DNA of 64,000 nucleotides from an uncultured Ruminococcus sp. (GTDB lineage Bacteria; Bacillota; Clostridia; Oscillospirales; Acutalibacteraceae): NCBI GenBank assembly GCA_900539465.1, contig UQCF01000010.1:1-64000 (forward strand), written 5' to 3'. The notes beneath the pieces are model-generated. The model saw only the letters and a program-made list of their open reading frames with translations, made no database searches and was not told the DNA's origin. A program made the translations under genes and the position numbers. The first letter of the stretch is position 1. Every line of letters starts with the position of its first letter. Of this stretch, positions 52,279 to 60,818 are shown one piece after another.

Positions 52279-54027
52279 TTATTTTGCCTTTATATTGTCT
52301 TGTGCTTCAAACAGGGATTTAAAAGCTCCGTCTTTTTTCAAAAGCTCCTGCGGGTTCCCCTGCTCTGTAATTTTTCCGCCATTTATCACAAGCACTTTAT
52401 CTGCCATGGCGGCTCTTTTTATATCATGGGTAATTACAACAACCGTCTTGCCGCCGACTTTACACTCATTTTGCAGCATTTCAAACATTTTGCCTGCTGT
52501 TTTTGCGTCAAGCGCCGAGGTCGGCTCATCAAGCAGCATAACGGGAGCATCGCGGTATAAAGCTCTTGCAACAGATATTCGCTGACATTCACCGCCCGAT
52601 AAATTCGCGCCGAAATCGCTGATTACAGTTTTCTCATGCTCGGGAAGTTCGCCGATAAAATCTTTCATCTGTGCTTTTTCTATCGCTTGCGAAATTTTCA
52701 GGGAATCGGGTGCTTGCGGAAAAGAAATATTATTTTCAACGGCATCGTTAAAAATGAAAGCATCCTGCAAAACCACCGAATACATTTTGCGAAGCGAATC
52801 GGTGTCAACCTCATTTATATTTTTGCCGAACACGCGGATAGTGCCCGAAGAAACAGAAAAAAACTTGTTTACAATATCCATAAAACAAGATTTTCCTCCG
52901 CCGGAAACACCTACGATTGATATAAACTCCCCTTTTTTGATTTTTAAATCATCTATGTGCAAGCTGAAATTTTCTCTGCCGTAAGAAAATTCAACGTTTT
53001 CAAAAGAAAAAACAGTTTCGCATGATTTATCGGGAATTATATCACTCGATAATTCGTCACTCATAGCCATTATATTGTCAAACTCATCAAATACGTTTTG
53101 AGCCGCACCGACGCTGAGCCTTGCCCTCATAATTCCGTTTAGAGACGACATAAGCGACGGAAAATATGCGATTACCGCAATCAGCGAGCCGACGGACATT
53201 TTATCTTTCAGCACAAACAGCGCACCTAAAGCAAAAGCCGTGCCCAAAATAATCTGCGAAGCCGCATTTGGCAATACATCGCCTGCGAGACATTCGGTTT
53301 TACGGAACTTCCATTCGGCTTTATTAAAGCGGTTCAATCCATCTTCAAAGCTGTTTTCCGCGCCTTCTTGCGCGTTATATGAGCGTATTGTTTTCATTGA
53401 ATTTAATATTTGAACAATATTTTTTTGAAGACTGCGCTGTTCTTTGAGGCCGTCATGCGACGCGCTTTTCATTTTATTTTTTTGTGCTTTAATAATTAAA
53501 TATGACAGAGGAAGCACGGCGAACACCGACAAAGTCAACGCGATATTATAATGCAAAAGCATAACAAAAACGATAAGAAACTGCAAACAGCTTGAAACGA
53601 TTGTTATAATTGAATTCAAGTACATGGACGGTATGGTTTCTGCGCTTCTTGTTAAAATGTTTGACAGCGTCACCGAATCGTAGCTGCTGTACTCGGCAAA
53701 ATTGCTGTGAAGAATTTTCTTAAACGCAGCGTCCGTTACATAATATACGCATTTTTTGCCGAACCAATAATTAAGCCTGTTTTTAAGGAGTGTAACAAGA
53801 GCGGCGGCAACAGGCGCAAGCACGGCTATAACCACACAAATAATCAGTGCTCTCAAATTTTTTTCGGGAATAAACTCATCTGTTATTTTTTGATATATAA
53901 CGGGCACGATTGCCGTTAAGCCGACCGCCAATGCCGATAAAGCAAAAACAGCCAAAAGACTATGTAAATATTTTTTTACGGACATTTTAATCATCTGCTT
54001 TGAAATGCTGTTGTCTTTGGCAAACAT
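52279..54027 (-). CDS. ABC multidrug-type exporter, fused membrane and ATPase domains
   Basis: 582 aa from ATG 54027 (AGGAGG upstream). An N-terminal six-helix exporter domain (~1-320) is followed by an ATPase with Walker A SIVGVSGGGKSCF, signature LSGGECQRISVARALY, Walker B VMLLDEPTSALDAKT and switch VITHDIKR. Half-transporters of this kind dimerise to export peptides, lipids or drugs. It lies between two copies of the hairpin repeat and converges on the Bce-type kinase, which may or may not regulate it. Confidence 0.9.
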   Translation of the reverse strand: MFAKDNSISKQMIKMSVKKYLHSLLAVFALSALAVGLTAIVPVIYQKITDEFIPEKNLRALIICVVIAVLAPVAAALVTLLKNRLNYWFGKKCVYYVTDAAFKKILHSNFAEYSSYDSVTLSNILTRSAETIPSMYLNSIITIVSSCLQFLIVFVMLLHYNIALTLSVFAVLPLSYLIIKAQKNKMKSASHDGLKEQRSLQKNIVQILNSMKTIRSYNAQEGAENSFEDGLNRFNKAEWKFRKTECLAGDVLPNAASQIILGTAFALGALFVLKDKMSVGSLIAVIAYFPSLMSSLNGIMRARLSVGAAQNVFDEFDNIMAMSDELSSDIIPDKSCETVFSFENVEFSYGRENFSLHIDDLKIKKGEFISIVGVSGGGKSCFMDIVNKFFSVSSGTIRVFGKNINEVDTDSLRKMYSVVLQDAFIFNDAVENNISFPQAPDSLKISQAIEKAQMKDFIGELPEHEKTVISDFGANLSGGECQRISVARALYRDAPVMLLDEPTSALDAKTAGKMFEMLQNECKVGGKTVVVITHDIKRAAMADKVLVINGGKITEQGNPQELLKKDGAFKSLFEAQDNIKAK

Positions 54028-54047
54028 AATTTCCTCCTGTGGGCTAA

Positions 54048-54107
54048 AATAAAAGCTACAATCCATACCCAGTCTTAATGCCGTTTGTGAATTGTAGCTT
54101 TATTTTG
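54048..54107. repeat. Dispersed hairpin repeat, copy D
   Basis: AAAGCTACAAT and ATTGTAGCTTT are the arms; the minus-strand reading begins AAAGCTACAATTCACAAACGGC. It lies 3' of nhaC and immediately upstream of the ribosome site of the ABC exporter gene, so it may end nhaC transcripts and also lie in the exporter's leader. Confidence 0.8.
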
Positions 54108-54148
54108 TCTATATAATATACGTCAGATTACTGCTCTATTTAAAAAGC

Positions 54149-55828
54149 TTATGCTGTTTTGCCGTATTTTTTTGCCATGATATTTTTCACAACAAAGAGG
54201 AAAAGTACCGTAAGAACTATGCCGCCTGCAAGGCAGATCCATGCGTTCTGAACAAAGCCTGCGACAATAAACATTACAAATGATATTGCGGCAACACTTA
54301 TTGCATATGGCATCTGTGTTGAAACGTGGTTAATGTGGTTGCACTGACCGCCTGCCGATGACATGATGGTTGTATCGGATATGGGTGAGCAGTGGTCGCC
54401 GCATACAGCACCTGCAAGGCAAGCCGAAATACCGATAACCATAAGCTCTGATTGGTCGCTGCCCGTGAATATATATGTAACAATCGGAATAAGAATACCG
54501 AATGTTCCCCACGACGTACCTGTTGCAAATGCAAGTCCGCATGCTACAAGGAAGATTATAGCCGGGAGGAATTTATCAAGGCCGCCTGCCGCACTGCTCA
54601 TTACGTCTGCAACGAAATATTTAGCACCGAGTGCCGCTGTCATATTTTTAAGAGATGTTGCAAAGGTAAGAATCAATATTGCGGGAACCATGGCTATAAA
54701 GCCCTTGGGTACTGCCGCCATGGCGTCTTTGAAGCTGATAAGTCTTCTAAGCATAAGGAATACGATAATCGCAACAAGAGAAATGAGTCCGCCCCACGGC
54801 AAACCGAAGGTTGCGTCTGTATTTGCAAATGCGTCTATAAAGTTTACGCCGTCGAGTATTCCGCCGACATATACAAGTGCGAATACGCAGCAAACTATAA
54901 GAAGAATAATCGGGAAAATAAGGTCTATGACCTTGCCTTTTTCAGAGAATGTTTCTTCTTCGGATTCGTTTCTGTCACCGCTTGTGTAAAGGTCGCCCTT
55001 GGTCATTGCGTTAAACTCGTGAACGCGCATCGGACCGTAATCGAACTTCATGAGCGTAATTGCAATTATGAAAACAAGGGTCAAAAGTGAATAGTAGTTA
55101 TAGGGAATTGCGGTTATGAAAAGGTCAAGTCCCTTGCCGTCCTCGGCATATGCAGAAACCGCAGCCGCCCAGCTTGAGATGGGAGCTATCATACATACGG
55201 GTGCCGCTGTGGCATCTATAAGATAAGAAAGCTTTGCTCTTGAGATTTTATGACCGTCTGTAACAGGTCTCATAACAGAGCCGACTGTGAGGCAGTTAAA
55301 ATAGTCGTCAATAAAAATAAGTACACCGAGTGCCATTGTTGCAAGCGCCGCGCCTGCTCTTGACTTTATGTGCTTTGAGGCCCATTTGCCGAATGCGGCA
55401 GATCCGCCTGCTTTATTAACAAGGGCAACAACTATACCGAGTTCAACAAGGAATATGAATATACCCGCGCTGTCTGCAACCGCGCTTTGAAGTCCATTGC
55501 CTATCAAAGCATCCATTGTTTTGGTAAATGAAAAATTAGAATAAATAATAGCACCTGCCAAAATACCTATAAACAAAGAGCTGTAAACCTCTTTTGTTAT
55601 AAGCGCAAGACCTATTGCTATTACCGGCGGCAAAAGAGCCCAAATCGAACCTCTTACCTCGCCTGTTCCCTCGCAGGTTTCGCAAGCTACGCCGTCAACC
55701 AAGCCTGTTGCATGGCAATCGGAACATTTTACCATTGCAAGAGCACTGTCTGAAACGGCAAGAAAGACCATAAGACCCACTATCACAAAACAAGCGATAA
55801 TGAGAACAATCTTTTTTGTTTTTGTCAT
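54149..55828 (-). CDS. NhaC-family Na+/H+ antiporter with N-terminal zinc-knuckle insertion
   Basis: 559 aa. Membrane helix 1 (~7-27) is followed by a DnaJ-like cysteine pair, CSDCHATG and CETCEGTG (Cys35, 38, 49, 52), then the NhaC body: VYSSLFIGILAGAII, ALGVLIFIDDYFNCLTVGSVMRPVTDG, TGTSWGTFGILIPIVTYIF, AGAVCGDHCSPISDTTIMSSAGGQCNHINHVSTQMPYA. The conserved Asp pair and GDHCSPISDT motif are present. Family members exchange sodium (or couple amino/dicarboxylate fluxes). AGGAGG precedes the ATG; upstream is a structured leader. Confidence 0.9.
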   Translation of the reverse strand: MTKTKKIVLIIACFVIVGLMVFLAVSDSALAMVKCSDCHATGLVDGVACETCEGTGEVRGSIWALLPPVIAIGLALITKEVYSSLFIGILAGAIIYSNFSFTKTMDALIGNGLQSAVADSAGIFIFLVELGIVVALVNKAGGSAAFGKWASKHIKSRAGAALATMALGVLIFIDDYFNCLTVGSVMRPVTDGHKISRAKLSYLIDATAAPVCMIAPISSWAAAVSAYAEDGKGLDLFITAIPYNYYSLLTLVFIIAITLMKFDYGPMRVHEFNAMTKGDLYTSGDRNESEEETFSEKGKVIDLIFPIILLIVCCVFALVYVGGILDGVNFIDAFANTDATFGLPWGGLISLVAIIVFLMLRRLISFKDAMAAVPKGFIAMVPAILILTFATSLKNMTAALGAKYFVADVMSSAAGGLDKFLPAIIFLVACGLAFATGTSWGTFGILIPIVTYIFTGSDQSELMVIGISACLAGAVCGDHCSPISDTTIMSSAGGQCNHINHVSTQMPYAISVAAISFVMFIVAGFVQNAWICLAGGIVLTVLFLFVVKNIMAKKYGKTA

Positions 55829-55945
55829 TTTTCTTCCTCCTAAATTTTACTCCCTAAAGGTTATTGGGGAATTACCTTGATAAGCCCCCTCTTTTTTCAC
55901 AAGCCGTTATGTAACCGTACCGGCGGCTTTAATGTGATAAAAAGA
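55829..55945 (-). promoter_or_regulatory. Structured 5' leader of nhaC
   Basis: Transcript sequence folds into a strong hairpin: TCACA plus AAGCCG (55937-55924, with a 3-base bulge) pair with CGGCTT plus TGTGA (55906-55897), carrying loop CCGGTACGGTTACATAA. Downstream GGGG/CCCC and AAGGT/ACCTT can form competing stems before AGGAGG. The 11-base loop string CCGGTACGGTT also occurs in the mgtE leader. Confidence 0.5.
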
Positions 55946-55952
55946 CTTTAAC

Positions 55953-55981
55953 AGTTTAGCACAAAAAAACGAATATGGCAA
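55953..55981 (-). promoter_or_regulatory. Promoter of nhaC
   Basis: Minus strand TTGCCA (55981-55976), 17 bases, TAAACT (55958-55953). Confidence 0.55.
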
Positions 55982-55990
55982 TAGCAAATA

Positions 55991-56021
55991 AAAAAATCCT
56001 GCCGAAAAGACAGGATTTTTT
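55991..56021 (-). terminator. Terminator of putP
   Basis: AAAAAATCCTG (minus strand) pairs with CAGGATTTTTT around TCTTTTCGG, just after the putP stop. Confidence 0.9.
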
Positions 56022-56031
56022 GTCGGTTAAA

Positions 56032-57600
56032 TCAAGTTTCGTTATATGTGCGGGCTTTTTCAAACTCTTCTTCAATCTGTTTTGAGGGTTTCTCTGTGCA
56101 AAGCGAAACCACTACTATAAATATGCACGAAACAAGGAACGCCGGAAGAAGCTCGTATATTCCGAATACGCCGCCGAGGGGTTTTAACAAAAGTTTCCAT
56201 ACAAATACGGTAATTCCGCCGGAAAGCATACCTGCAATCGCGCCGGCTCTGTTGACTCTCTTCCAGAAAAGCGAGAACAAAATTATCGGACCGAATGTTG
56301 CACCGAATCCCGACCATGCAAATGAAACGACCTCAAAAATAACGCTGTTTTCGTTCCATGCAATCGCAATACCGACAGCGGTTATTACAAGAAGTATAAT
56401 TCTTGAAAGCTTCATAACCTGCTTATCTGTGGCGTCTTTTTTGATTATACCCTCAAAGAGATTCTTTGAAACCGCAGAAGCGGCAATAAGAAGGTATGAA
56501 TCGGAAGAGCTGATTGTTGCGGCAAGGATACCTGCCATAACAACGCCTGCGAGAAGCGGGTGGAAAAGAAGCTGTGCAAGATGTGCAAACACATTTTCGG
56601 CACCGCTTTGAGTTGCGAGAGCCGCATCTGTGGGAAGAATAAATCTGCCGAGTACGCCGATAGACACGGCCGCCGTAAGAGAAATGAGAACCCAAACGGT
56701 TGCAATGCGGCGGGACATTTTAAGCTCCGAGCTTTTACGAATTGCCATAAAGCGAAGAAGAACCTGCGGAACGCCGAAATATCCGAGACCCCATGAAAGA
56801 GTTGAAAGTATGGTAAGCACGCTGTATTTTGAAGAGTCGCCGAAAAGAGGCGAGTTGTTAACAGCCTGCTGAACACCGTCTGCATCTGTAACGGGAGTTG
56901 CCGTTGCGGTAAGGGAGAGATAACCGGGAATCTCTCTTGCATTTTGAATAACTGCTTCTATTCCGCCGGCATGAATAACACCGCATACAAGCACGCCTAC
57001 AAGGGCGATAATCATAACCACCGCCTGCATAAAATCAGACGCGCTCTCTGCGAGGAAACCGCCGAGGATAGTGTATATAAGAACAAATGCGGCACCTACA
57101 AACAGCATTGAATGATATGAGTAGCCGAAAAGACCCGAGAACAGTTTGCCGCAAGTTACAAAACAGCTCGCCGCATAGATTGTGAAGAAAATAAGGATAA
57201 AAACAGCAGATATGCCGAGAATAACCTTTTTCTTTTCATGAAAGCGGTTGCTCAAAAAATCGGGAACGGTTATTGAATCGCCCGACACAATGGAATATGA
57301 CCTGAGTCTTTTTGAAACAATAAGCCAGTTGACATAAGTGCCGACGGCAAGGCCGATAGCTGTCCATGCGGCGTCCGCAATTCCGCACCAATATGCAACG
57401 CCGGGCAAGCCCATCAAAAGCCAGCCACTCATGTCTGAGGCTTCTGCGCTCATTGCCGCAACCCACGGTCCGAGTGAACGCCCGCCGAGAAAGTAATTCT
57501 CTGAGTTTTGCTGTGATCTCTTGGCAAAAAATACACCTATCATGATAACGATGAGTATATATCCTACCATGGCAATCAACAGCTGAATTTTGTCATCCAT
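56032..57600 (-). CDS. putP: Sodium/proline symporter
   Basis: 522 aa, about 13 helices of the sodium:solute symporter family. Motifs match PutP: SQQNSENYFLGGRSLGPWVAAMSAEASDMSGWLLMGLPG, the sodium-site region WSGFGATFGPIILFSLFWKRVNRAGAIAGM, and TISSSDSYLLIAASAVSKNLFEGI. It imports L-proline with Na+. GAGGGATGATTAA precedes the ATG. The promoter region holds a 12-bp perfect inverted repeat. A terminator separates it from nhaC downstream. Confidence 0.9.
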   Translation of the reverse strand: MDDKIQLLIAMVGYILIVIMIGVFFAKRSQQNSENYFLGGRSLGPWVAAMSAEASDMSGWLLMGLPGVAYWCGIADAAWTAIGLAVGTYVNWLIVSKRLRSYSIVSGDSITVPDFLSNRFHEKKKVILGISAVFILIFFTIYAASCFVTCGKLFSGLFGYSYHSMLFVGAAFVLIYTILGGFLAESASDFMQAVVMIIALVGVLVCGVIHAGGIEAVIQNAREIPGYLSLTATATPVTDADGVQQAVNNSPLFGDSSKYSVLTILSTLSWGLGYFGVPQVLLRFMAIRKSSELKMSRRIATVWVLISLTAAVSIGVLGRFILPTDAALATQSGAENVFAHLAQLLFHPLLAGVVMAGILAATISSSDSYLLIAASAVSKNLFEGIIKKDATDKQVMKLSRIILLVITAVGIAIAWNENSVIFEVVSFAWSGFGATFGPIILFSLFWKRVNRAGAIAGMLSGGITVFVWKLLLKPLGGVFGIYELLPAFLVSCIFIVVVSLCTEKPSKQIEEEFEKARTYNET

Positions 57601-57621
57601 TTAATCATCCCTCAAAATTTA

Positions 57622-57664
57622 TTTATGATAAAACATCATAGAATTTATGACATTTTATCATAAA
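57622..57664 (-). promoter_or_regulatory. Inverted repeat overlapping the putP promoter
   Basis: TTTATGATAAAA (57622-57633) and TTTTATCATAAA (57653-57664) are perfect inverted copies 19 bases apart, with further ATCATA/TCATAAA half-sites between. A -10-like TAAAAT falls in the distal copy. A probable operator; the regulator is unknown. Confidence 0.55.
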
Positions 57665-57710
57665 TAGAAATCAAATACAACAAAAATTTTTAATTTAGGC
57701 AGATAACGGT

Positions 57711-57747
57711 AAAAGTGCCTGTCATTTAAGCATGGCAGGCACTTTTT
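57711..57747 (-). terminator. Terminator of the gltA-to-yaaT gene run
   Basis: AAAAAGTGCCTG pairs with CAGGCACTTTT (minus strand) with an inner CAT/ATG stem; it lies just past the yaaT stop. Confidence 0.9.
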
Positions 57748-57751
57748 GTTA

Positions 57752-58615
57752 TCATTCAATATCTTTAAGAGCTTCGAGCTCGTCTTTTTCAACCTGAATT
57801 TTTTTATCTCTTATAACCTTTACGTCTCTGCGGTCATATGCGGCCGGAGCGGCGTCCGCTTTTTTATCAAGCTGAACCTTTACGATTCCGCGAAGAAGGT
57901 TAACGTCAACCACTTTACCGCGACCCTCCGGCGTTTCAACTATTGCGCCCGTTTTTGGGGTAATTCTCAAAAGATGGTCATAAGCGTTTTGCTCATATTT
58001 AAGGCAGCACATAAGTCTGCCGCAGGTTCCGCTGATTTTTGTAGGGTTGAGCGAGAGTCCCTGCTCCTTAGCCATTTTGACCGTAACGGGCTGAAAGTCG
58101 CCGAGGAATGAGCTGCAGCAAAACGGTCTGCCGCAGATACCGATGCCGCCGAGCATCTTTGACTCGTCGCGCACGCCGATTTGGCGAAGTTCTATTCTTG
58201 TGTGGAATACGCTCGCAAGGTCTTTAACAAGCTCGCGGAAATCAACTCTTCCGTCTGCGGTGAAATAAAAGAGTATTTTGCTGTTGTCAAAGGTGTATTC
58301 AATATCAACAAGCTTCATATCAAGCCCATGCTTGAGTATTTTCTTTTCGCATATTTCAAAAGCTTCTTTTTCTTTCTTTTTATTTTCTTTTACTTTGTCG
58401 ATATCCTCGTCTGTGGCAACGCGCACAAGCTTTTTGAGGGGCTTTACTATTTCTTCCTCGCTGACATCGCGGTTCTCCATAGCTACCTCGCCGCACTCAA
58501 CGCCGCGCGCAGTCTCTACAATAACCATATCGCCCTTTTTAAGGGAGTGTCCGTCAGGGTCAAAATAATAAACCTTGCCGACTTCTTTAAATCTTACACC
58601 GACTACTTCTGCCAT
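57752..58615 (-). CDS. PSP1/YaaT family protein
   Basis: 287 aa from ATG 58615 with AAGGAG upstream; a longer frame lacks a site. The PSP1 core is clear: GVRFKEVGKVYYFDPDG, KGDMVIVETARGVECGEV, FYFTADGRVDFRELVKDLASVFHTRIELRQIGVRDESKMLGGIGICGRPFCCS, and KISGTCGRLMCCLKYE with several conserved cysteines. In B. subtilis YaaT is part of the Y-complex with RicA/RicF that affects RNase Y and development. It follows holB by 13 bases, the conserved Bacillota order. Confidence 0.9.
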   Translation of the reverse strand: MAEVVGVRFKEVGKVYYFDPDGHSLKKGDMVIVETARGVECGEVAMENRDVSEEEIVKPLKKLVRVATDEDIDKVKENKKKEKEAFEICEKKILKHGLDMKLVDIEYTFDNSKILFYFTADGRVDFRELVKDLASVFHTRIELRQIGVRDESKMLGGIGICGRPFCCSSFLGDFQPVTVKMAKEQGLSLNPTKISGTCGRLMCCLKYEQNAYDHLLRITPKTGAIVETPEGRGKVVDVNLLRGIVKVQLDKKADAAPAAYDRRDVKVIRDKKIQVEKDELEALKDIE

Positions 58616-58628
58616 AGGTGTTATCTCC

Positions 58629-59510
58629 TTATCCCCTCGCCGTTTGCCGCATAACACTGCAAAACCGTGTTATAAGCAAGTTGAGGTTTGCGTTTTTTTG
58701 TATCAATGCACTCAGCTCATTAGTTTTGTCAATCAAGTTTAAAAGATTGGGCAAAGCCAATGACGAGGCAAGCCTCGCTGCCGCCTCGGTTTCGTCACCG
58801 ATAAACGGAGCGTTATTTTTATATGCAACGGCGTCTCTGAAAATCACCTGCATTTTTTGAAGAGTTAAGCTTAACAGCTCCTTATCTTTTTCAAAGACAC
58901 CTGTTTGTGACATAAAATCATATTCGGCGCTTGACAAAATGCTCACTGCAAGTGATTTTGCCAAATCATGCGCCTTTTGTTCTTTTTCGTCCGAAATCTT
59001 TTTTTCTCCGCTCAAAAAATATCCTGTTGCTCTTGAACGGATAGTCTCAAGCATTGAAGCCGGAACATCACTGCAAAGAATGAATTTGACATCTTTCGGC
59101 GGCTCCTCAAGTATTTTTAAAAAGGCATTCTGCGCGCCTGAATTCATTGTTTGAGCGTCTTTTATTATAAATATTTTGCCATCTGCTTCGTTTGGCTTTA
59201 TGTAAGCGGACGGAATTATATTATCTCTGACAATTTTAACCGAAAACTCTTTTTTATCTTTCTCACGTTCAAAAGTCAATACATCGGGGTGCGAGCGGTG
59301 CATTATCTTTTGGCAATTTCTGCACACTCCGCAAGGCTTGTCCCCGTCTGCCGTACACAATGCGGCGCTTGCCAAAAACAGCGCAAACTCATATGCGGAA
59401 TCGGCATCCGGCGAATAAGCGATTATGGCATGAGGCAGTCTGCCTGCCGCAATATGCGACGAGAGCTCTGCCTTTGCCTTTTGAGAAAGGCCGAAATCAT
59501 TAACTGTCAT
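58629..59510 (-). CDS. holB: DNA polymerase III delta' subunit
   Basis: 293 aa, AAA+ clamp-loader subunit: GRLPHAIIAYSPDADSAYEFALFLASAALC (Walker A degenerate, as usual for delta'), zinc-binding cysteines CTADGDKPCGVCRNCQ, KIFIIKDAQTMNSGAQNAFLKILEEPP (Walker B/SRC region) and FILCSDVPASMLETIRSRA. It opens and loads the sliding clamp together with tau/gamma and delta. It starts right after the darA stop, in the conserved darA-holB-yaaT block. Confidence 0.92.
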   Translation of the reverse strand: MTVNDFGLSQKAKAELSSHIAAGRLPHAIIAYSPDADSAYEFALFLASAALCTADGDKPCGVCRNCQKIMHRSHPDVLTFEREKDKKEFSVKIVRDNIIPSAYIKPNEADGKIFIIKDAQTMNSGAQNAFLKILEEPPKDVKFILCSDVPASMLETIRSRATGYFLSGEKKISDEKEQKAHDLAKSLAVSILSSAEYDFMSQTGVFEKDKELLSLTLQKMQVIFRDAVAYKNNAPFIGDETEAAARLASSLALPNLLNLIDKTNELSALIQKNANLNLLITRFCSVMRQTARG

Positions 59511-59512
59511 AA

Positions 59513-59836
59513 TTACATCTTATAAAACTGCTCAACATCAAGAATAAACACGGTTGCGCCGCCTACGGTTATTTTAACCGGCACCGAATTTATCATTTCG
59601 GTTGCATATGCTGGCATAACAGATGTTATCTCTTCGCGTTTGGAGCAGTTTTGTCTGAGAATTTCAAGTGCTTTTTCGAGTCTTTCTTCTTCAACACCCA
59701 TTATAAGAGTGAGGTTGCCCGCCTTTAAAAATCCGCCGGTGGTCGAAAGCTTGGTGGCATAAAGACCCGCTCGGCTGATTTCGCTGAGGACCTTATGAGA
59801 GTCGTCGTTGTTTATTATAGCTATTATAAGTTTCAT
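59513..59836 (-). CDS. darA: Cyclic-di-AMP receptor, PII-like (DarA/PstA)
   Basis: 107 aa, PF06153-type protein: MKLIIAIINNDDSHKVLSEISRAGLYATKLSTTGGFLKAGNLTLIMGVEEERLEKALEIL. The long T-loop region and the GGATVFILDVEQF end match DarA. It binds c-di-AMP in known homologues; its downstream target is unsettled. AAAGGACG precedes the ATG. It is followed within 2 bases by holB. The yaaR and tmk neighbours seen in B. subtilis are absent. Confidence 0.93.
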   Translation of the reverse strand: MKLIIAIINNDDSHKVLSEISRAGLYATKLSTTGGFLKAGNLTLIMGVEEERLEKALEILRQNCSKREEITSVMPAYATEMINSVPVKITVGGATVFILDVEQFYKM

Positions 59837-59858
59837 AAAAACGTCCTTTCTTTAAGCT

Positions 59859-60809
59859 TTAAGAAAATGTTGTTACAAATGCAATTATAAGCGGCATTGT
59901 CAATATTGAAATAAAGCTGACGAGCGCCACGGTCTGCGAAGCAAGCGAAGTATCTTTGCCGTACTTTGCGCTGAACATGACCGTGTTGTTTGCCGACGGA
60001 GCACATGATGAAATCATCAAAGCACACATCAGCGTTCCGCCGAGGCCGAAAGCTTTATATATCAAAAACATAACGGCAGGAAGCATCAACAGCTTTATCA
60101 GTGCCGCAAGCAAAATCTTTTTTCTTTTAAAAAGAGATGAAAGATTTGTGTTTGCAAGGAATGTGCCGAAAACAATCATTGCAAGCGGAGTCTGCATTGC
60201 GTCGATATAAGCCACGGGTGCCGTGACGATTCTGGGCAAATCAATATTCAGCAAATAAAACGGAAGACCGACTGCCACCGCCAAAACGCCGGGATTTAAA
60301 AGCAGTGTTTTAAAATTGAATTTCCCCTTGCCGGTGTCCATAATATAAATACCGTGCGTAAATGAGATTATATTAAACGCAATCACAACGCCGGAGCAAT
60401 AAAACACACCTTCGCTGCCGAGTATCGCATCGGTAAGCGGCAAGGTCATATAACCGACATTGCCGTAAATACTGGCAAATTTATATACGGCATTTTCATC
60501 GGCATCTCCCCTTTTATAAACCGGGTAAGAAATGATGATTGCCGCAAAGTGAATTAAAAATCCGCAGCCGACCGCTATCAAAAGCTTTTTTGCCGAGTCG
60601 GCGGAATAGCTTTGCGAAAAGAACGAATTTATTATCACTGCCGGTGTAACGATATAAAATAAAAGGTCTGTGCACGCCTTTGCCGTTTTTTCGGTAAAGA
60701 TTTTTGTTTTGTCGGCTATGAAACCGACAAGCACAAGAATATAAAGTATACCCACCTGTTCGGCGGCAATTTTAACATTTGAAATAAAAGCCGATGAATC
60801 CTCAAACAT
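59859..60809 (-). CDS. AEC family transporter (auxin efflux carrier type)
   Basis: 316 aa with about ten helices in two five-helix repeats: ILYILVLVGFIADKTKIFTEKTAKACTDLLFYIVTPAVIINSF, YGNVGYMTLPLTDAILG, LANTNLSSLFKRKKIL, MISSCAPSANNTVMFSAKYGKD. Bacterial members include malate permeases. Next to citrate synthase two genes upstream, an organic-acid substrate is plausible but unproven. Nine bases after the preceding gene and 22 before darA. Confidence 0.88.
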   Translation of the reverse strand: MFEDSSAFISNVKIAAEQVGILYILVLVGFIADKTKIFTEKTAKACTDLLFYIVTPAVIINSFFSQSYSADSAKKLLIAVGCGFLIHFAAIIISYPVYKRGDADENAVYKFASIYGNVGYMTLPLTDAILGSEGVFYCSGVVIAFNIISFTHGIYIMDTGKGKFNFKTLLLNPGVLAVAVGLPFYLLNIDLPRIVTAPVAYIDAMQTPLAMIVFGTFLANTNLSSLFKRKKILLAALIKLLMLPAVMFLIYKAFGLGGTLMCALMISSCAPSANNTVMFSAKYGKDTSLASQTVALVSFISILTMPLIIAFVTTFS

Positions 60810-60818
60810 TTACAACCC

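Noticed and set aside
11332..54107. Miniature transposon (MITE) interpretation of the four hairpin repeats
   Set aside because: No consistent target-site duplication is visible next to the copies and all stand at gene ends, which fits RNA-level hairpins better. Kept as repeats without a mobility claim.
54363..55090. Long open frames on the strand opposite nhaC (about 210 codons)
   Set aside because: They are antisense to a convincing antiporter, have no ribosome site and an implausible composition; they arise from codon bias of the true gene.
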